DNA of 64,000 bases from Streptomyces sp. IMTB 2501. Its GTDB lineage: Bacteria; Actinomycetota; Actinomycetes; Streptomycetales; Streptomycetaceae. Location: contig NZ_MQUS01000010.1 of NCBI RefSeq assembly GCF_001953885.1, positions 1-64,000 on the forward strand. The letters are read 5' to 3'. The notes under the pieces are model-generated. The model did no database searches. It had not been told where the DNA came from and worked only from the letters and a program-made list of their open reading frames with translations. Made by a program: the position numbers and the translations under genes. This document shows, in pieces, positions 16,022 through 24,923 of the stretch. Each line of letters starts with the position of its first letter. The first letter of the stretch is position 1.

Positions 16022-18331
16022 CTACAGCTCCGCTCGTACCGCGCGGGCGGCCGCGACCAGGTTCTCCAGCGAGGCGCAGGTCTCCGGCCAGCCGCGGGTC
16101 TTCAGGCCGCAGTCGGGGTTGACCCACAGCCGTTCGGCGGGGATCGCCCGCAGGCCGGTGCGCAGGAGTTCGGCCGCCTCCTGTGTGCCGGGGACGCGCG
16201 GGGAATGGATGTCATAGACACCGGGCCCGGCCTCGCGCGGGTAGCCGTGCGCGGCCAGTTCCCGGGCGACCTGCATATGGGAGCGGGCGGCCTCCAGGCT
16301 GATCACATCGGCGTCGAGATCGTCGATGGCCTGGACGATGTCACCGAACTCGGCGTAGCACATGTGGGTGTGGATCTGGGTGTCCGGGCGTACGCCACCG
16401 GTGCTGAGCCGGAACGCCTCGGTGGCCCAGTTGAGATAGGCGGGGCGGTCGGCGGCGCGCAGCGGCAGGGTCTCGCGCAGCGCGGGCTCGTCGACCTGGA
16501 TGACCGAAGTTCCCGCCTCCTCCAGGTCGTTCACCTCGTCCCGCAGGGCGAGGGCGACCTGCCGGGCCGTCTCGGCGAGGGGCTGGTCGTCGCGGACGAA
16601 GGACCAGGCGAGCATCGTGACGGGGCCGGTGAGCATGCCCTTGACGGGGCGGTCCGTGAGCGACTGGGCGTACCGCGTCCAGCGCACGGTCATCGGTGCC
16701 GGCCGCGCGATGTCACCGGCGAGGATCGGCGGGCGGACGTAGCGGGTGCCGTAGGACTGGACCCAGCCGTGCCGGGTGGCGAGGTAGCCGGTGAGCTGTT
16801 CCGCGAAGTACTGGACCATGTCGTTGCGTTCGGGCTCACCGTGGACCAGGACGTCCAGTCCGGTCTTCTCCTGGAAGGAGATCACCTCGCGGATCTCCGC
16901 CTCGATGCGCTCCTCGTAGCCGGCCACACCGATGCGGCCGGCCCGCAGGTCGGCGCGGGCGGTGCGCAGTTCGGCGGTCTGCGGGAACGAACCGATCGTG
17001 GTCGTGGGCAGCAGCGGCAGCCCGAGGCGGGCACGCTGGGCCGAGGCCCGCTCGGCGTACGGCAGGGAGCGCCGCGCGTCGGCCTCGGTGACGGCGGCCG
17101 TACGGGCCCGTACGGCCGCGTCGCGGGTGATGGGGGAGTGGGCGCGGGAAGCCAGGTCGGCCCGGTTCGCGGCCAGTTCCGCGGCGATCGCGTCGATGCC
17201 CTGGGTGAGGCCCTTGGCGAGGGTGACGACCTCGGCGGTCTTCTGCCGGGCGAAGGCGAGCCAGCGCAGGATCTGCGGCTCGATGTCCCGTTCCACGGCG
17301 GCGTCGAGCGGCACATGCAGGAGGGAGCAGGACGCCGACACGTCGACACGGTCCGCGAGTCCGAGCAGGGTACCGAGCGTGGCGAGCGACTGCTTCAGGT
17401 TGTTGACCCAGATGTTGCGGCCGTTGACGACGCCGGCGACGAGGCGCTTGCCGGGCAGCCCGCCGACCGCGGCGAGGGCGTCCAGATTGGCGGCGGCCGC
17501 CCCGGTGAAGTCCAGGGCCAGGCCCTCGACCGGAGCCTTGGCCAGCACGGGCAGCGCCTCGCCGAGCCGGTCGAAATAGGAGGCCACCAGCAGTTGGGGC
17601 CGGTCGGTCAGGGCTCCGAGATCGCGGTAGGCGCGGGCCGCGGCGTTCAGTACGGCCGGAGTGCGGTCCTGCACCAGCGCGGGCTCGTCCAGCTGGACCC
17701 ACTCGGCGCCGGCCGCGCGCAGGTCGGCGATGATCTCGCCGTACACCGGCAGCAGCCGGTCCAGCAGCGTGAGCGGGTCGAAGTCGCCGGCCACGCCGGG
17801 CGCGGGCTTGGCCAGCAGCAGATAGGTGACGGGCCCGACGAGGACGGGCCGCGCGGTCAGGCCCAGCGCGAGGGCCTCCCCGAGCTCCGCCACCTGCTTG
17901 GCCGAGTCGGCCGTGAACACCGTGTCAGGGCCCAACTCGGGCACCAGATAGTGGTAGTTCGTGTCGAACCACTTGGTCATCTCCAGCGGCGCGACGTCCT
18001 GGGTACCGCGCGCCATGGCGAAGTACCCGGCGAGCGGATCCGCGGCGACCGCGTCCCGGTGGCGCACGGGGATCGCGCCGAGCATGACGGTGGTGTCGAG
18101 TACATGGTCGTAGTACGAGAAGTCGCCGGTCGGCACCTCGTCGACGCCGGCGTCCGCCAACTGCCGCCAGGTGCCGTGGCGCAGTTCGGCCGCGGTGGCC
18201 CGGAGGGCGTCGGCGGTGACGAGGCCCTTCCAGTAGCCCTCGATGGCCTTCTTCAGTTCGCGGTTCCTGCCCTGGCGGGGATAGCCGTACACGGTGGCCC
18301 GTGCTGCCGCGGCTGCGGACTTGCTGGTCAC
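16022..18331 (-). CDS. metE: Cobalamin-independent methionine synthase (5-methyltetrahydropteroyltriglutamate-homocysteine methyltransferase)
   Basis: 769 residues, full length for MetE, which transfers the methyl group of 5-methyltetrahydropteroyl-triglutamate to homocysteine to make methionine in the cytoplasm. Both ancient barrels are present. The N-terminal one starts YGYPRQGRNRELKKAIEGYW. The catalytic one has TTTIGSFPQT, then the zinc ligands in HTHMCYAEFGDI (His and Cys), an ISLEAARS glutamate and NPDCGLKTRGW (Cys). The GTG start at 18331 has AAGGAG 7 bases upstream; in-frame extensions further upstream would run through the riboswitch and are rejected. Expression should be shut off by vitamin B12 through the riboswitch upstream, as is known for many metE genes. 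Confidence 0.97.
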   Translation of the reverse strand: MTSKSAAAAARATVYGYPRQGRNRELKKAIEGYWKGLVTADALRATAAELRHGTWRQLADAGVDEVPTGDFSYYDHVLDTTVMLGAIPVRHRDAVAADPLAGYFAMARGTQDVAPLEMTKWFDTNYHYLVPELGPDTVFTADSAKQVAELGEALALGLTARPVLVGPVTYLLLAKPAPGVAGDFDPLTLLDRLLPVYGEIIADLRAAGAEWVQLDEPALVQDRTPAVLNAAARAYRDLGALTDRPQLLVASYFDRLGEALPVLAKAPVEGLALDFTGAAAANLDALAAVGGLPGKRLVAGVVNGRNIWVNNLKQSLATLGTLLGLADRVDVSASCSLLHVPLDAAVERDIEPQILRWLAFARQKTAEVVTLAKGLTQGIDAIAAELAANRADLASRAHSPITRDAAVRARTAAVTEADARRSLPYAERASAQRARLGLPLLPTTTIGSFPQTAELRTARADLRAGRIGVAGYEERIEAEIREVISFQEKTGLDVLVHGEPERNDMVQYFAEQLTGYLATRHGWVQSYGTRYVRPPILAGDIARPAPMTVRWTRYAQSLTDRPVKGMLTGPVTMLAWSFVRDDQPLAETARQVALALRDEVNDLEEAGTSVIQVDEPALRETLPLRAADRPAYLNWATEAFRLSTGGVRPDTQIHTHMCYAEFGDIVQAIDDLDADVISLEAARSHMQVARELAAHGYPREAGPGVYDIHSPRVPGTQEAAELLRTGLRAIPAERLWVNPDCGLKTRGWPETCASLENLVAAARAVRAEL

Positions 18332-18503
18332 GGAGATCTCCTTCGCGAGATGAATCCCTGAGATCCCGGAGACGGGACGAGAGCGCGAAGGGGCGAAGGA
18401 CCGGACGGCAACGGCCCACGGCCGCCCGCTCGGTTGTCTGCGCCGACCCGCCCTCGAGGTCACCGGGATGTCCGTGCACGGGTCGTCCCGCACACGGGCA
18501 GTT

Positions 18504-18690
18504 GGCAGGTCTTCGGACTCGCGGGCACGTCCTCTCCCAGGAGGACACCTACTGGCCGTCGCTTCCCAGGCCCGGTACATCGGACCCAGTGCGTATGACG
18601 GCGGTCGTTCCCGCTCACCGCTGCGGGGCAGTCCCGGATTCCCACCGGGTTCCCTCTTGCGACGCGTCCCGCCTGGCTGACGGGGCGAAC
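18504..18690 (-). promoter_or_regulatory. Cobalamin (B12) riboswitch of metE
   Basis: In the metE leader, read on the minus strand, the sequence contains CGTCAGCCAGGCGGGACGCG, then GGTGGGAATCCGGGACTGCC with CCCCGCAGCGGTGA directly after. The second block is the highly conserved core of the adenosylcobalamin riboswitch (GGGAAxCxGGxxxxxxTCCxGxxCxGxCCCCGCxxCxGTxA type). The 3' end has GAGTCCGAAGACCTGCC. It ends about 170 bases before the metE start. Binding of B12 should prevent metE expression when the B12-dependent enzyme can be used. Boundaries are approximate. Confidence 0.88.
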
Positions 18691-18968
18691 CAGCTGCAGA
18701 AGTCACCCTACGGGGCCGCCCGGAGACGCGGTGGCGTACGTCCGGCATTCGGAAGGTGAGGTGTGACACGCGGCCACGGCTGCCCCGCGAATTCCTGGGG
18801 AGGACGGTCCCCGGGTGGCGTCGGCACGGTGCGGGAACGGCCCGCGCTACCCGCCGGCGGGCTGATTGAAGCCGGTCGGGTGATTGACGGGCCGGTCCCG
18901 GCTTGGGTGCGGCCCGTCGCGGGCTCGGGCGGAGAGACTGCGGCCATCCCAGTGGAGGTGGCGAACAT

Positions 18969-20159
18969 ATGCTCAGCGACAGCACAGCGACGATCCTGAC
19001 CGAGAGGTCGAGCGTGGCGGACGTCGTCGCCGCTGCTCCGCGCGTCGCGCAGATCGCGGCGCGGTGCAGCGAGGAGACGGAGGCCGCCCGGCGGCTTGCG
19101 CCCGAGGTGGTCGAGGCGGTGCGGGAGGCCGGGTTCGCCCGGCACTTCGTCCCCGCGGCCTTCGGCGGTACGGAAGGCCGCTTCACGGACATGACCTCGG
19201 CGGTGATCCTGGTCGGCGAGGGCTGCGCCTCGGCGGCCTGGGCCGCCTCGCTGTCCGCCCACGCGGCCCGGTACGGGGCGTACCTGCCCCCGGAGGGTCA
19301 GGCGGTGCTCTGGGCCGACGGGCCGGACGCCCTGATGGCGGGCGCGCTCATGCCGGCCGGCAAGGCGGAGCGCGCCTCCGGCGGCTGGCGGCTCAGCGGT
19401 GAATGGAAGTACATCAGCGGGGTGCGCTTCGCCGACTGGGTCTTCGCCTGCTCCGCCGTACCCGGCAAGGTGGGCCCCGACGGGCGCGGCGAGGTGCGGT
19501 TCTTCGCGGTGCCGCAGGCGGACATCACCGTCAAGGACACCTGGTTCACCCTGGGCATGCGCGGGACCGGCAGCGACACCATGGTCCTCGACGACGTCTT
19601 CGTACCCGAGTATCTGACCCTGTCCCGGTTCGACATCAACGCGGGGCGGGCCACGGCCTCCGAAGCCCGGTGCCACACGGTCCCCGTGAACGCCGTGAAC
19701 GGGCTGCCGCTCGCCGTCCCCGTGGTGGGCGCCGCGCGGGGCACGCTCCGCGCCGCGGCCGAGCAGAACCTCCGCCGGACCGACCGCCGCGGCGCGCCGC
19801 TGCGCGAGAAGCCGCCGGTGCAGATCGAACTGGCCCGCTCGGCCGCCGAGGTGGACGCCGCCGAACTCCTCGTCCAGCGCGCCGCACGGGTCGCCGACGG
19901 CGTCGAGGGGACCCGGGACGGTGAGGCGGCGGTCCGCGGACCGCGGGACTTCGCGCTGGCGGTCGAACTGTCCGTGTCGGCCGTCGAACGCCTCTTCCGC
20001 GGTACCGGGACGACGGGCCACTTCGACTCCGACCCGGTCCAGCGGTTCTGGCGGGACGTGAACACCGCCGCGTCCCACGTGATCTTCTCCTTCGAGACCG
20101 CCGGGGCGGCCTACGGCGCCTGGGCACTGGGCGTCGAGAGCGCGGAACCGAGGCGGTGA
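18969..20159 (+). CDS. Acyl-CoA dehydrogenase-like flavin monooxygenase (group D / HsaA-DszC type)
   Basis: 396 residues with the acyl-CoA dehydrogenase fold: an N-terminal helical domain (VVEAVREAGFARHFVPAAFGG), a middle beta domain (SGEWKYISGVRFADWVFAC; MRGTGSDTMVLDDVFVPE) and a C-terminal helical bundle (RFWRDVNTAASHVIF). The RxxRDVxxxxxH C-terminal pattern and absence of a catalytic glutamate context typical for acyl-CoA dehydrogenases favour the group D two-component monooxygenases, which need FMNH2 or FADH2 from a separate reductase and hydroxylate aromatics or sulphur compounds. No reductase is adjacent. ATG 18969 has GGAGGTG 8 bases upstream. It diverges from metE. Confidence 0.75.
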   Translation: MLSDSTATILTERSSVADVVAAAPRVAQIAARCSEETEAARRLAPEVVEAVREAGFARHFVPAAFGGTEGRFTDMTSAVILVGEGCASAAWAASLSAHAARYGAYLPPEGQAVLWADGPDALMAGALMPAGKAERASGGWRLSGEWKYISGVRFADWVFACSAVPGKVGPDGRGEVRFFAVPQADITVKDTWFTLGMRGTGSDTMVLDDVFVPEYLTLSRFDINAGRATASEARCHTVPVNAVNGLPLAVPVVGAARGTLRAAAEQNLRRTDRRGAPLREKPPVQIELARSAAEVDAAELLVQRAARVADGVEGTRDGEAAVRGPRDFALAVELSVSAVERLFRGTGTTGHFDSDPVQRFWRDVNTAASHVIFSFETAGAAYGAWALGVESAEPRR

Positions 20160-20174
20160 CCTCGTCTTCCGGGG

Positions 20175-20789
20175 TCACCGCACGAAGCGGTACTTCAGAT
20201 GGGTGGCGAGGGGCGTTTCGACCACCCTGACCTGTTCGAGGCTCTGCTTCCCGGCGCCCGCGCCCTCGAAGAGCCGCAGCCCCGCTCCGAGGAGCGCGGG
20301 CACCACGTGCAACTGCAACTCGTCGATGAGGCCCTCCCTGAGGTACTGCCGCACGGTGCTCGCCCCGCCCGCGATGTCTACGTTCCGGTCCCCGGCGGCG
20401 GCCCTCGCCCGATCGAGGGCGCTGCGGATGCCGTCGGTGACGAAGACGAACGTGGTGCAGCCCTCCTTGACCAGAGTCGGCCGGGGCTGGTGGGTGAGCA
20501 CGAAGACCGGGGTCCGGAACGGCGGATTGTCGCCCCAGAACTCCTCGCCCGTGTCAAACATCATCCGGCCCATGACCACCGCACCCGTGGCGTCGAACCA
20601 CTCGCGCATCAGCTCCGAGTCCCGGTTCTCCGCCCCGCCGGTCATGCCCTGGCGCTCCCGCCAGCTCGCCAGGTCGTGGATCCACTCGAAGAGCGGCCCG
20701 GCACCGTCTCCTGCGGGATTGCCGACGGAGACGTCGGTGCCGGCGACGTACCCGTCGAGGGAGATGGCCATATCCGCGGTCACGGTCAC
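20175..20789 (-). CDS. RibD C-terminal / dihydrofolate reductase-like protein
   Basis: 204 residues. MAISLDGYVAG at the N-terminus, VVMGRMMFDTGEEFWG and IAGGASTVRQYLREGLIDELQLHVVPALLG are the characteristic blocks of the bacterial-type DHFR-like reductase family (RibD_C). These proteins probably reduce a pyrimidine, folate or nitro compound with NADPH; most members are uncharacterised. It ends 15 bases from the convergent flavoenzyme gene. Confidence 0.85.
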   Translation of the reverse strand: MTVTADMAISLDGYVAGTDVSVGNPAGDGAGPLFEWIHDLASWRERQGMTGGAENRDSELMREWFDATGAVVMGRMMFDTGEEFWGDNPPFRTPVFVLTHQPRPTLVKEGCTTFVFVTDGIRSALDRARAAAGDRNVDIAGGASTVRQYLREGLIDELQLHVVPALLGAGLRLFEGAGAGKQSLEQVRVVETPLATHLKYRFVR

Positions 20790-20916
20790 GATGGATGCTC
20801 CTGAGGTCCCTGGGATGTCCTGCCTTCACCCTCATGTCGATCGGGAGCCCGCGCATTCGACAGATCCCGCACGACATCCTCGGGAACCGGGAGACGAGCC
20901 GGGCAACGGCGCGCGC

Positions 20917-22545
20917 TCAGGCGCGGCTGCCCGGTACGTACTCCTCGGGGCGGTCCGCCGGGTAGACCGCCGCCATCGCGCGGTCGCTCTGCGCGCGGGT
21001 CCTGACGGTGATGCGGTCACGGGCGATGCCGAGGCCGACAAGGTGGGCCACCACGGCGTCGGCCCGCTTGCGCGCCAGGTTCCGCACCGGGAGCGGACCG
21101 CCGCGGGCGTGCCCTTCGACCACGACCGGTGCCGCCGACTGCTGCCACGCCGGGGCGACCCGGTCGAGCAGGGCGGCGCTGTTGGGCAGCAGGACGTCCG
21201 AGTGGTTCTCGAACAGCAGGTGGGGGACGGTGGTGGTGGCCACCGTCATCGGATTGAGCGCGGTGATGCGGTTCTTGGCGTGGAAACTGCGCGCGTCGCC
21301 GGGCTCGTACATCTTGAAGTACCACATGTCGCCCATCGCGGACCTGGTCTCCCGCTCCAGTACCTCGCGGGCCGTGCGCATGGCCTGCTGCGGGGGCATG
21401 ACCTGCCCGGGGTTGGCAGCCGCGTACGCCTCGGCGGCCTGCCGCGCGGCCTCGCGCAGCAGCTGCTCCATCAGCGTGTTGCGGTTGAAGTTCTCCAGTG
21501 TGATCTGGTCGCCGCCGTCGCTGCTCTCGGCCACCACCGCCGCGTAGTGGTAGACCCAGATCCGCTCGGCGGGCACCCGGTTGCGGGAGAAGTCGAAGTT
21601 GCCCGGGACGCCCGCGCGCGGCTCGGAGCCGATGGTCTGCGTGGTCAGCGCCTCGCCGACCCGGGCACGGGCATGCTCGTTGAGGCCTACGGCGTACTCG
21701 CTGTCCCGGAGTTCCTGGTGGAACAGGCTCGTGCCGTAGGCCTCTCCGGGAGCCCGCTGCGGATCGGCGCTCTGCGTCGCCCGTGCCGCCTCGCGCGGAT
21801 TCCCCGGCGGCCGGGCCGAGCTCAGGGCGCCGGCGAGCCGCGGGAGCCCGGTGACGCCCTTGGGACCGATGTCCGAGGAGACGCCCTGGCCATCGGGTCC
21901 GCGGAAGACCGCATGGCCCAGGGGGCCGCCGGTCAGCTTCTGGGCGACCTCCACGCACTCGTGCTGGACGAGGTGCATGAACCTCGTCAGGACGACGTCG
22001 TCCAGATCGGTAGCCCGGCGCGGCCGGACCACCACGAGCCGCTCCCCGTCGGTGCTGGTCAGCGAGTAGCCGCCCGAGGCCAGCCGGATATAGCTGCCCG
22101 CATCCGCCAGCGACCGGTTCGCGGCGGCCACGACAGCCGGAACGGCGTAGAACTCCTTGGCCCCGAACTCGGAGTTCATGGCAATCGTCCGGTCGTTGGA
22201 CCAGGTCAGGGTGACCGGGGCCGCCGCCGGGCCGTTTCGTCCGACCGTGCCCTGGAAGGTGCCCTCGTCGAGGGTCACGGTGACCGAGGGCTCGTTCAGG
22301 GCGAAGGCCGGCAGCTGGTCGCCGGACGCCGCATCGTACTGAGGAGTGGCCGGGGCGGAGTCGTCCACGTATCGCTGGATCCGGTGGACGTAGGAGGTCG
22401 CCGCGCGGTTGCCGGCGGTGCGCTGGAGGTCCATGACGACGCCGGCGGGTCCGGCGGGCCGCAACGGCCTGCGGGCGGCCGGGTAGGCGGCGGTGCGCTG
22501 CGTTTGGGCGGCACTGTCCGTCCGCCTGTTGTCGCGTGCATACAC
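20917..22545 (-). CDS. eCIS-cargo-like protein with OmpA-like C-terminal domain
   Basis: 542 residues from GTG 22545. The N-terminus is polar with LQRTAGN at residues 40-46 and HRIQR shortly after, matching the pattern in the DUF4157 protein 5 kb away. The proposed start VYARDNRR also parallels its VRAHDREN. The middle is unassigned, with MHLVQHECVEVAQKL (near residue 195) and alanine-rich helices (EAARQAAEAYAAANPG). Near residue 440, LLFENHSDVLLPNSAALLD, PVVVEGHARGG and LARKRADAVVAHLVGLGI form an OmpA/MotB-type peptidoglycan-associated fold. The ribosome binding site is close to the GTG (GGGAGG), so an ATG at 22701 is an alternative start. There is no signal peptide from either start, which fits cytoplasmic loading into an injection machine. 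Confidence 0.6.
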   Translation of the reverse strand: MYARDNRRTDSAAQTQRTAAYPAARRPLRPAGPAGVVMDLQRTAGNRAATSYVHRIQRYVDDSAPATPQYDAASGDQLPAFALNEPSVTVTLDEGTFQGTVGRNGPAAAPVTLTWSNDRTIAMNSEFGAKEFYAVPAVVAAANRSLADAGSYIRLASGGYSLTSTDGERLVVVRPRRATDLDDVVLTRFMHLVQHECVEVAQKLTGGPLGHAVFRGPDGQGVSSDIGPKGVTGLPRLAGALSSARPPGNPREAARATQSADPQRAPGEAYGTSLFHQELRDSEYAVGLNEHARARVGEALTTQTIGSEPRAGVPGNFDFSRNRVPAERIWVYHYAAVVAESSDGGDQITLENFNRNTLMEQLLREAARQAAEAYAAANPGQVMPPQQAMRTAREVLERETRSAMGDMWYFKMYEPGDARSFHAKNRITALNPMTVATTTVPHLLFENHSDVLLPNSAALLDRVAPAWQQSAAPVVVEGHARGGPLPVRNLARKRADAVVAHLVGLGIARDRITVRTRAQSDRAMAAVYPADRPEEYVPGSRA

Positions 22546-22834
22546 CCCTCCCAGACTGGCGTCTGAACCCGGCGGGTTGAAGGGGCACCCGGGCAGTCCG
22601 TGGTGCATCCGGGGGTGCCCTCCGGGGACAACCGGCCCACTGCCGAGGCAATCAGTCCGCGGCACCCACCGGCCAAGGCTCTGATATGAAACGGATGTCA
22701 TTGTCAATACTGTCTGCTCGGAGCAGCGCGCCGCCGCAAGCACAAGATCCGGGCCCCCTTCCCTTATCCGAGGGGCGTGGAAACCCTGGAGGGTGAGAAG
22801 CCGGACGGCGGACGCGACGCGGAGAGGACGAGCC
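22546..22834. other. Divergent intergenic region with a weak promoter candidate
   Basis: About 290 bases separate the divergent cargo-like and MBL genes. On the minus strand TTGACA (22707-22702) is followed 15 bases later by TATCAG, a poor spacing for a sigma-70-like promoter of the cargo-like gene. The local AT content is raised around 22680-22710. Nothing else was recognised. Confidence 0.3.
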
Positions 22835-23722
22835 ATGAGTGAGGAACGGTTCGAGGACGGCTGGTACGTGGATGAGCGATGCACGAACTGCGATGTCGCA
22901 CGGCAGCTCGCGCCAGGCCTGATCGGTGAGGTCGACGGCCGGTCGGCCGTCCTGCGCCAGCCACGCGACCACGCCGAGGCGCGGCTGGTCCACGCTGCCG
23001 CGTATGCCTGCCACACCCGGTCGATCCGTCGCCCGGGCGGACGGCTGGACCCGGCACAGGACCCTTTCCCGATGGCCCTGGACGACACCGTCCACCTGTG
23101 CGGACACAACTCCACGCACACCGCCGGCGCCAACTCCTACCTGTTACGTCGCCCCGACGGCACGACGATGATGGTGGACACCCCGCGCTGGAGCACCGCG
23201 CTGGCCGCCCGCTACGAGGAACTGGGCGCCGTCACCGACGTCTTGCTGACCCACCGCGACCATGCCGCGCACGGCCGGCGCTACGCCGACCGCTTCGGCG
23301 CCCGGCTGTGGATCCACGAGGGAGACCTCGACGCCGCCCCGGACGCCGACCACGTCCTGCGCGGCACCGACCCGGCGGAGATCGCGGACGGCGTGATCGC
23401 CCACCCACTGCCCGGCCACACCCAGGGCAGCGTGCTCTACGTCGCCGACGAGCGGTACTGCTTCAGCGGCGACAGCTTCTACTGGTCACGCACGACCGGG
23501 GACCTCGAGGTGGCCGAGAGCGTCACCTGGTACTCCATCACCGAGCTGGCCGCCTCCTTGGCGCGCACCGCCGGCCGGCTGCGCTTCGAGTGGCTGCTGC
23601 CGGGCCACGGCGACCGCCGACGCCTGCCCGCCGACGAGATGGCCCGGCGGCTGCGCACGCTGACGGCCCACACCCGTGAACTGCGGCCCCAGCCCATCGA
23701 CTTGACCGCGGTGCGCTGGTAG
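22835..23722 (+). CDS. MBL-fold metallo-hydrolase with ferredoxin-like N-terminal segment
   Basis: 295 residues. Residues 10-65 look like a reduced ferredoxin domain: WYVDERCTNCDVARQLAP followed by ACHTRSIR, i.e. C-x2-C ... C-H-x2-SI, with three cysteines. From about residue 90 the metallo-beta-lactamase fold follows: TGANSYLL, LLTHRDHAAHG (HxxDH metal site), HPLPGHTQGSVLY, YCFSGDSFYW and a terminal LLPGHGDRR. Fusions of this kind exist in actinobacteria but their substrates are unknown; the iron-sulphur segment may tune redox or structure. GGAGAGGA lies just before the ATG. Transcribed in the same direction as the oxidoreductase downstream. Confidence 0.8.
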   Translation: MSEERFEDGWYVDERCTNCDVARQLAPGLIGEVDGRSAVLRQPRDHAEARLVHAAAYACHTRSIRRPGGRLDPAQDPFPMALDDTVHLCGHNSTHTAGANSYLLRRPDGTTMMVDTPRWSTALAARYEELGAVTDVLLTHRDHAAHGRRYADRFGARLWIHEGDLDAAPDADHVLRGTDPAEIADGVIAHPLPGHTQGSVLYVADERYCFSGDSFYWSRTTGDLEVAESVTWYSITELAASLARTAGRLRFEWLLPGHGDRRRLPADEMARRLRTLTAHTRELRPQPIDLTAVRW

Positions 23723-23805
23723 CGGCCCGGTCCAAGCCGTCGAAACGCCTGGCGGGCCAGGGCAATCCGGTGGTGACGCGGCCGCCTGTGCCAGCATGTG
23801 ATCCC

Positions 23806-24798
23806 ATGCGTGCTGCCTACATCGAAGAGCTGGGCCCGGCGGACGTCATCCGGTACGGCGAGATCGCCGCTCCCCGGCCCGGTCCCACCGATGTGCTGGT
23901 CGATGTCCTGGCCACCACGGTCAATCCGGTGGACACGTTCGTCCGGTCGGGTCTCTTCCCCACACACGTGGACTTCCCCTTCGTCGTCAGCCGTGACCTG
24001 GTCGGCACGGTCGCGCAGGCGGGCCCCGGTGCCACCGGCCTCCGGGCCGGGGACCGGGTGTGGTGCAACAGCCTCGGGCACGGAGGCAGGCAGGGCGCTG
24101 CGGCGGAGCAGGCGGTCGTGGCGGCCGACCGGCTGTACCGCCTGCCCGGCGGAGTCGACCCGTACGCCGCGGTCGCCGCGGTCCATCCGGCGGCGACCGC
24201 CTATCTGGCCCTGTTCGTCCACGGGCGGCTCCACGTGGGCGAGACCGTGCTGGTCGCGGGCGCCGCGGGCAACGTCGGCAGCGCCCTGGTGACCATGGCG
24301 GTACGATCCGGCGCCCGCGTCCTCACGACGGCGGGTGCGCGCGACGCCCAGTACTGCGCGGAGCTGGGCGCGGCCGAGGTGTTCGACTACCGGGATCCGG
24401 ACCTGACCGGGCGGATCCGCAGGGCCGCGCCCTCGGGGGTCGACCTGTACCTGGACACAGCGGGCGTCAACGACCTGGAGACCGCGGTCGGCCTCCTCGC
24501 CCGCAGGGGCCGCGTGGTGCTGCTCGCCGGTGCCAGGACCCGCCCCGTGCTGCCCGCCGGGGCCCTCTACATGAACGACCGGTCCGTCGTGGGATTCGTG
24601 ATCTCCCACGCGACCCCCGACGAACTCGCCGAAGCCGCCGCATACATCAACGACCTCTTGCGCCAGGGCGTGCTGCGCCCGCGCAGCATCGAGGTCTTCC
24701 CGCTGAGCGCGGCAGCCGACGTGCACGCCCGCATGGAGAAGGGCGAACTGCACGGACGGCGCGCCGTCCTGCGCACGGACGTGACCGCCGGCGACTGA
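23806..24798 (+). CDS. NADPH:quinone oxidoreductase-like MDR protein
   Basis: 330 residues of the medium-chain dehydrogenase/reductase family, zeta-crystallin/quinone-reductase branch. The N-terminal GroES-like domain (MRAAYIEELGPADVIRYGEI; VNPVDTFVRSGLF) lacks the zinc ligands of alcohol dehydrogenases. The Rossmann fold has LVAGAAGNVGSALVTMA (near residue 152) for NADPH binding. Enzymes of this branch reduce quinones or enones. The ATG at 23806 gives the canonical family start. It follows the MBL gene by 83 bases and may share its transcript. Confidence 0.88.
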   Translation: MRAAYIEELGPADVIRYGEIAAPRPGPTDVLVDVLATTVNPVDTFVRSGLFPTHVDFPFVVSRDLVGTVAQAGPGATGLRAGDRVWCNSLGHGGRQGAAAEQAVVAADRLYRLPGGVDPYAAVAAVHPAATAYLALFVHGRLHVGETVLVAGAAGNVGSALVTMAVRSGARVLTTAGARDAQYCAELGAAEVFDYRDPDLTGRIRRAAPSGVDLYLDTAGVNDLETAVGLLARRGRVVLLAGARTRPVLPAGALYMNDRSVVGFVISHATPDELAEAAAYINDLLRQGVLRPRSIEVFPLSAAADVHARMEKGELHGRRAVLRTDVTAGD

Positions 24799-24923
24799 CG
24801 CGCCCGTCGGAAAGCAGCCAGTCAGCGGGCGGGCCCACATCGGAGCGACGTCGATGTGTACGTTGGCCGATGTCAGCGCCACATGTCGAGCCGTTCGGCA
24901 ACGGCCAAGGGGAAGACGAACAC

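Noticed and set aside
16004..18361. A 785-residue plus-strand ORF opposite metE
   Set aside because: It mirrors the metE reading frame with low-complexity Gly/Arg sequence; metE itself is unambiguous.
18332..19192. A longer metE start that would fuse upstream sequence to MetE (1056 residues)
   Set aside because: The extension runs through the cobalamin riboswitch and has no MetE similarity; the GTG at 18331 has an ideal ribosome binding site.
20203..22566. A 787-residue plus-strand ORF opposite the DHFR-like and cargo-like genes
   Set aside because: It spans two convincing minus-strand genes and their gap with shadow-type composition.
22546..23133. Longer N-terminal extensions of the OmpA-like cargo protein, up to 738 residues
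   Set aside because: They would overlap the divergent MBL gene, and the sequence before 22545 lacks the cargo-like head pattern. ATG 22701 remains a weaker alternative.
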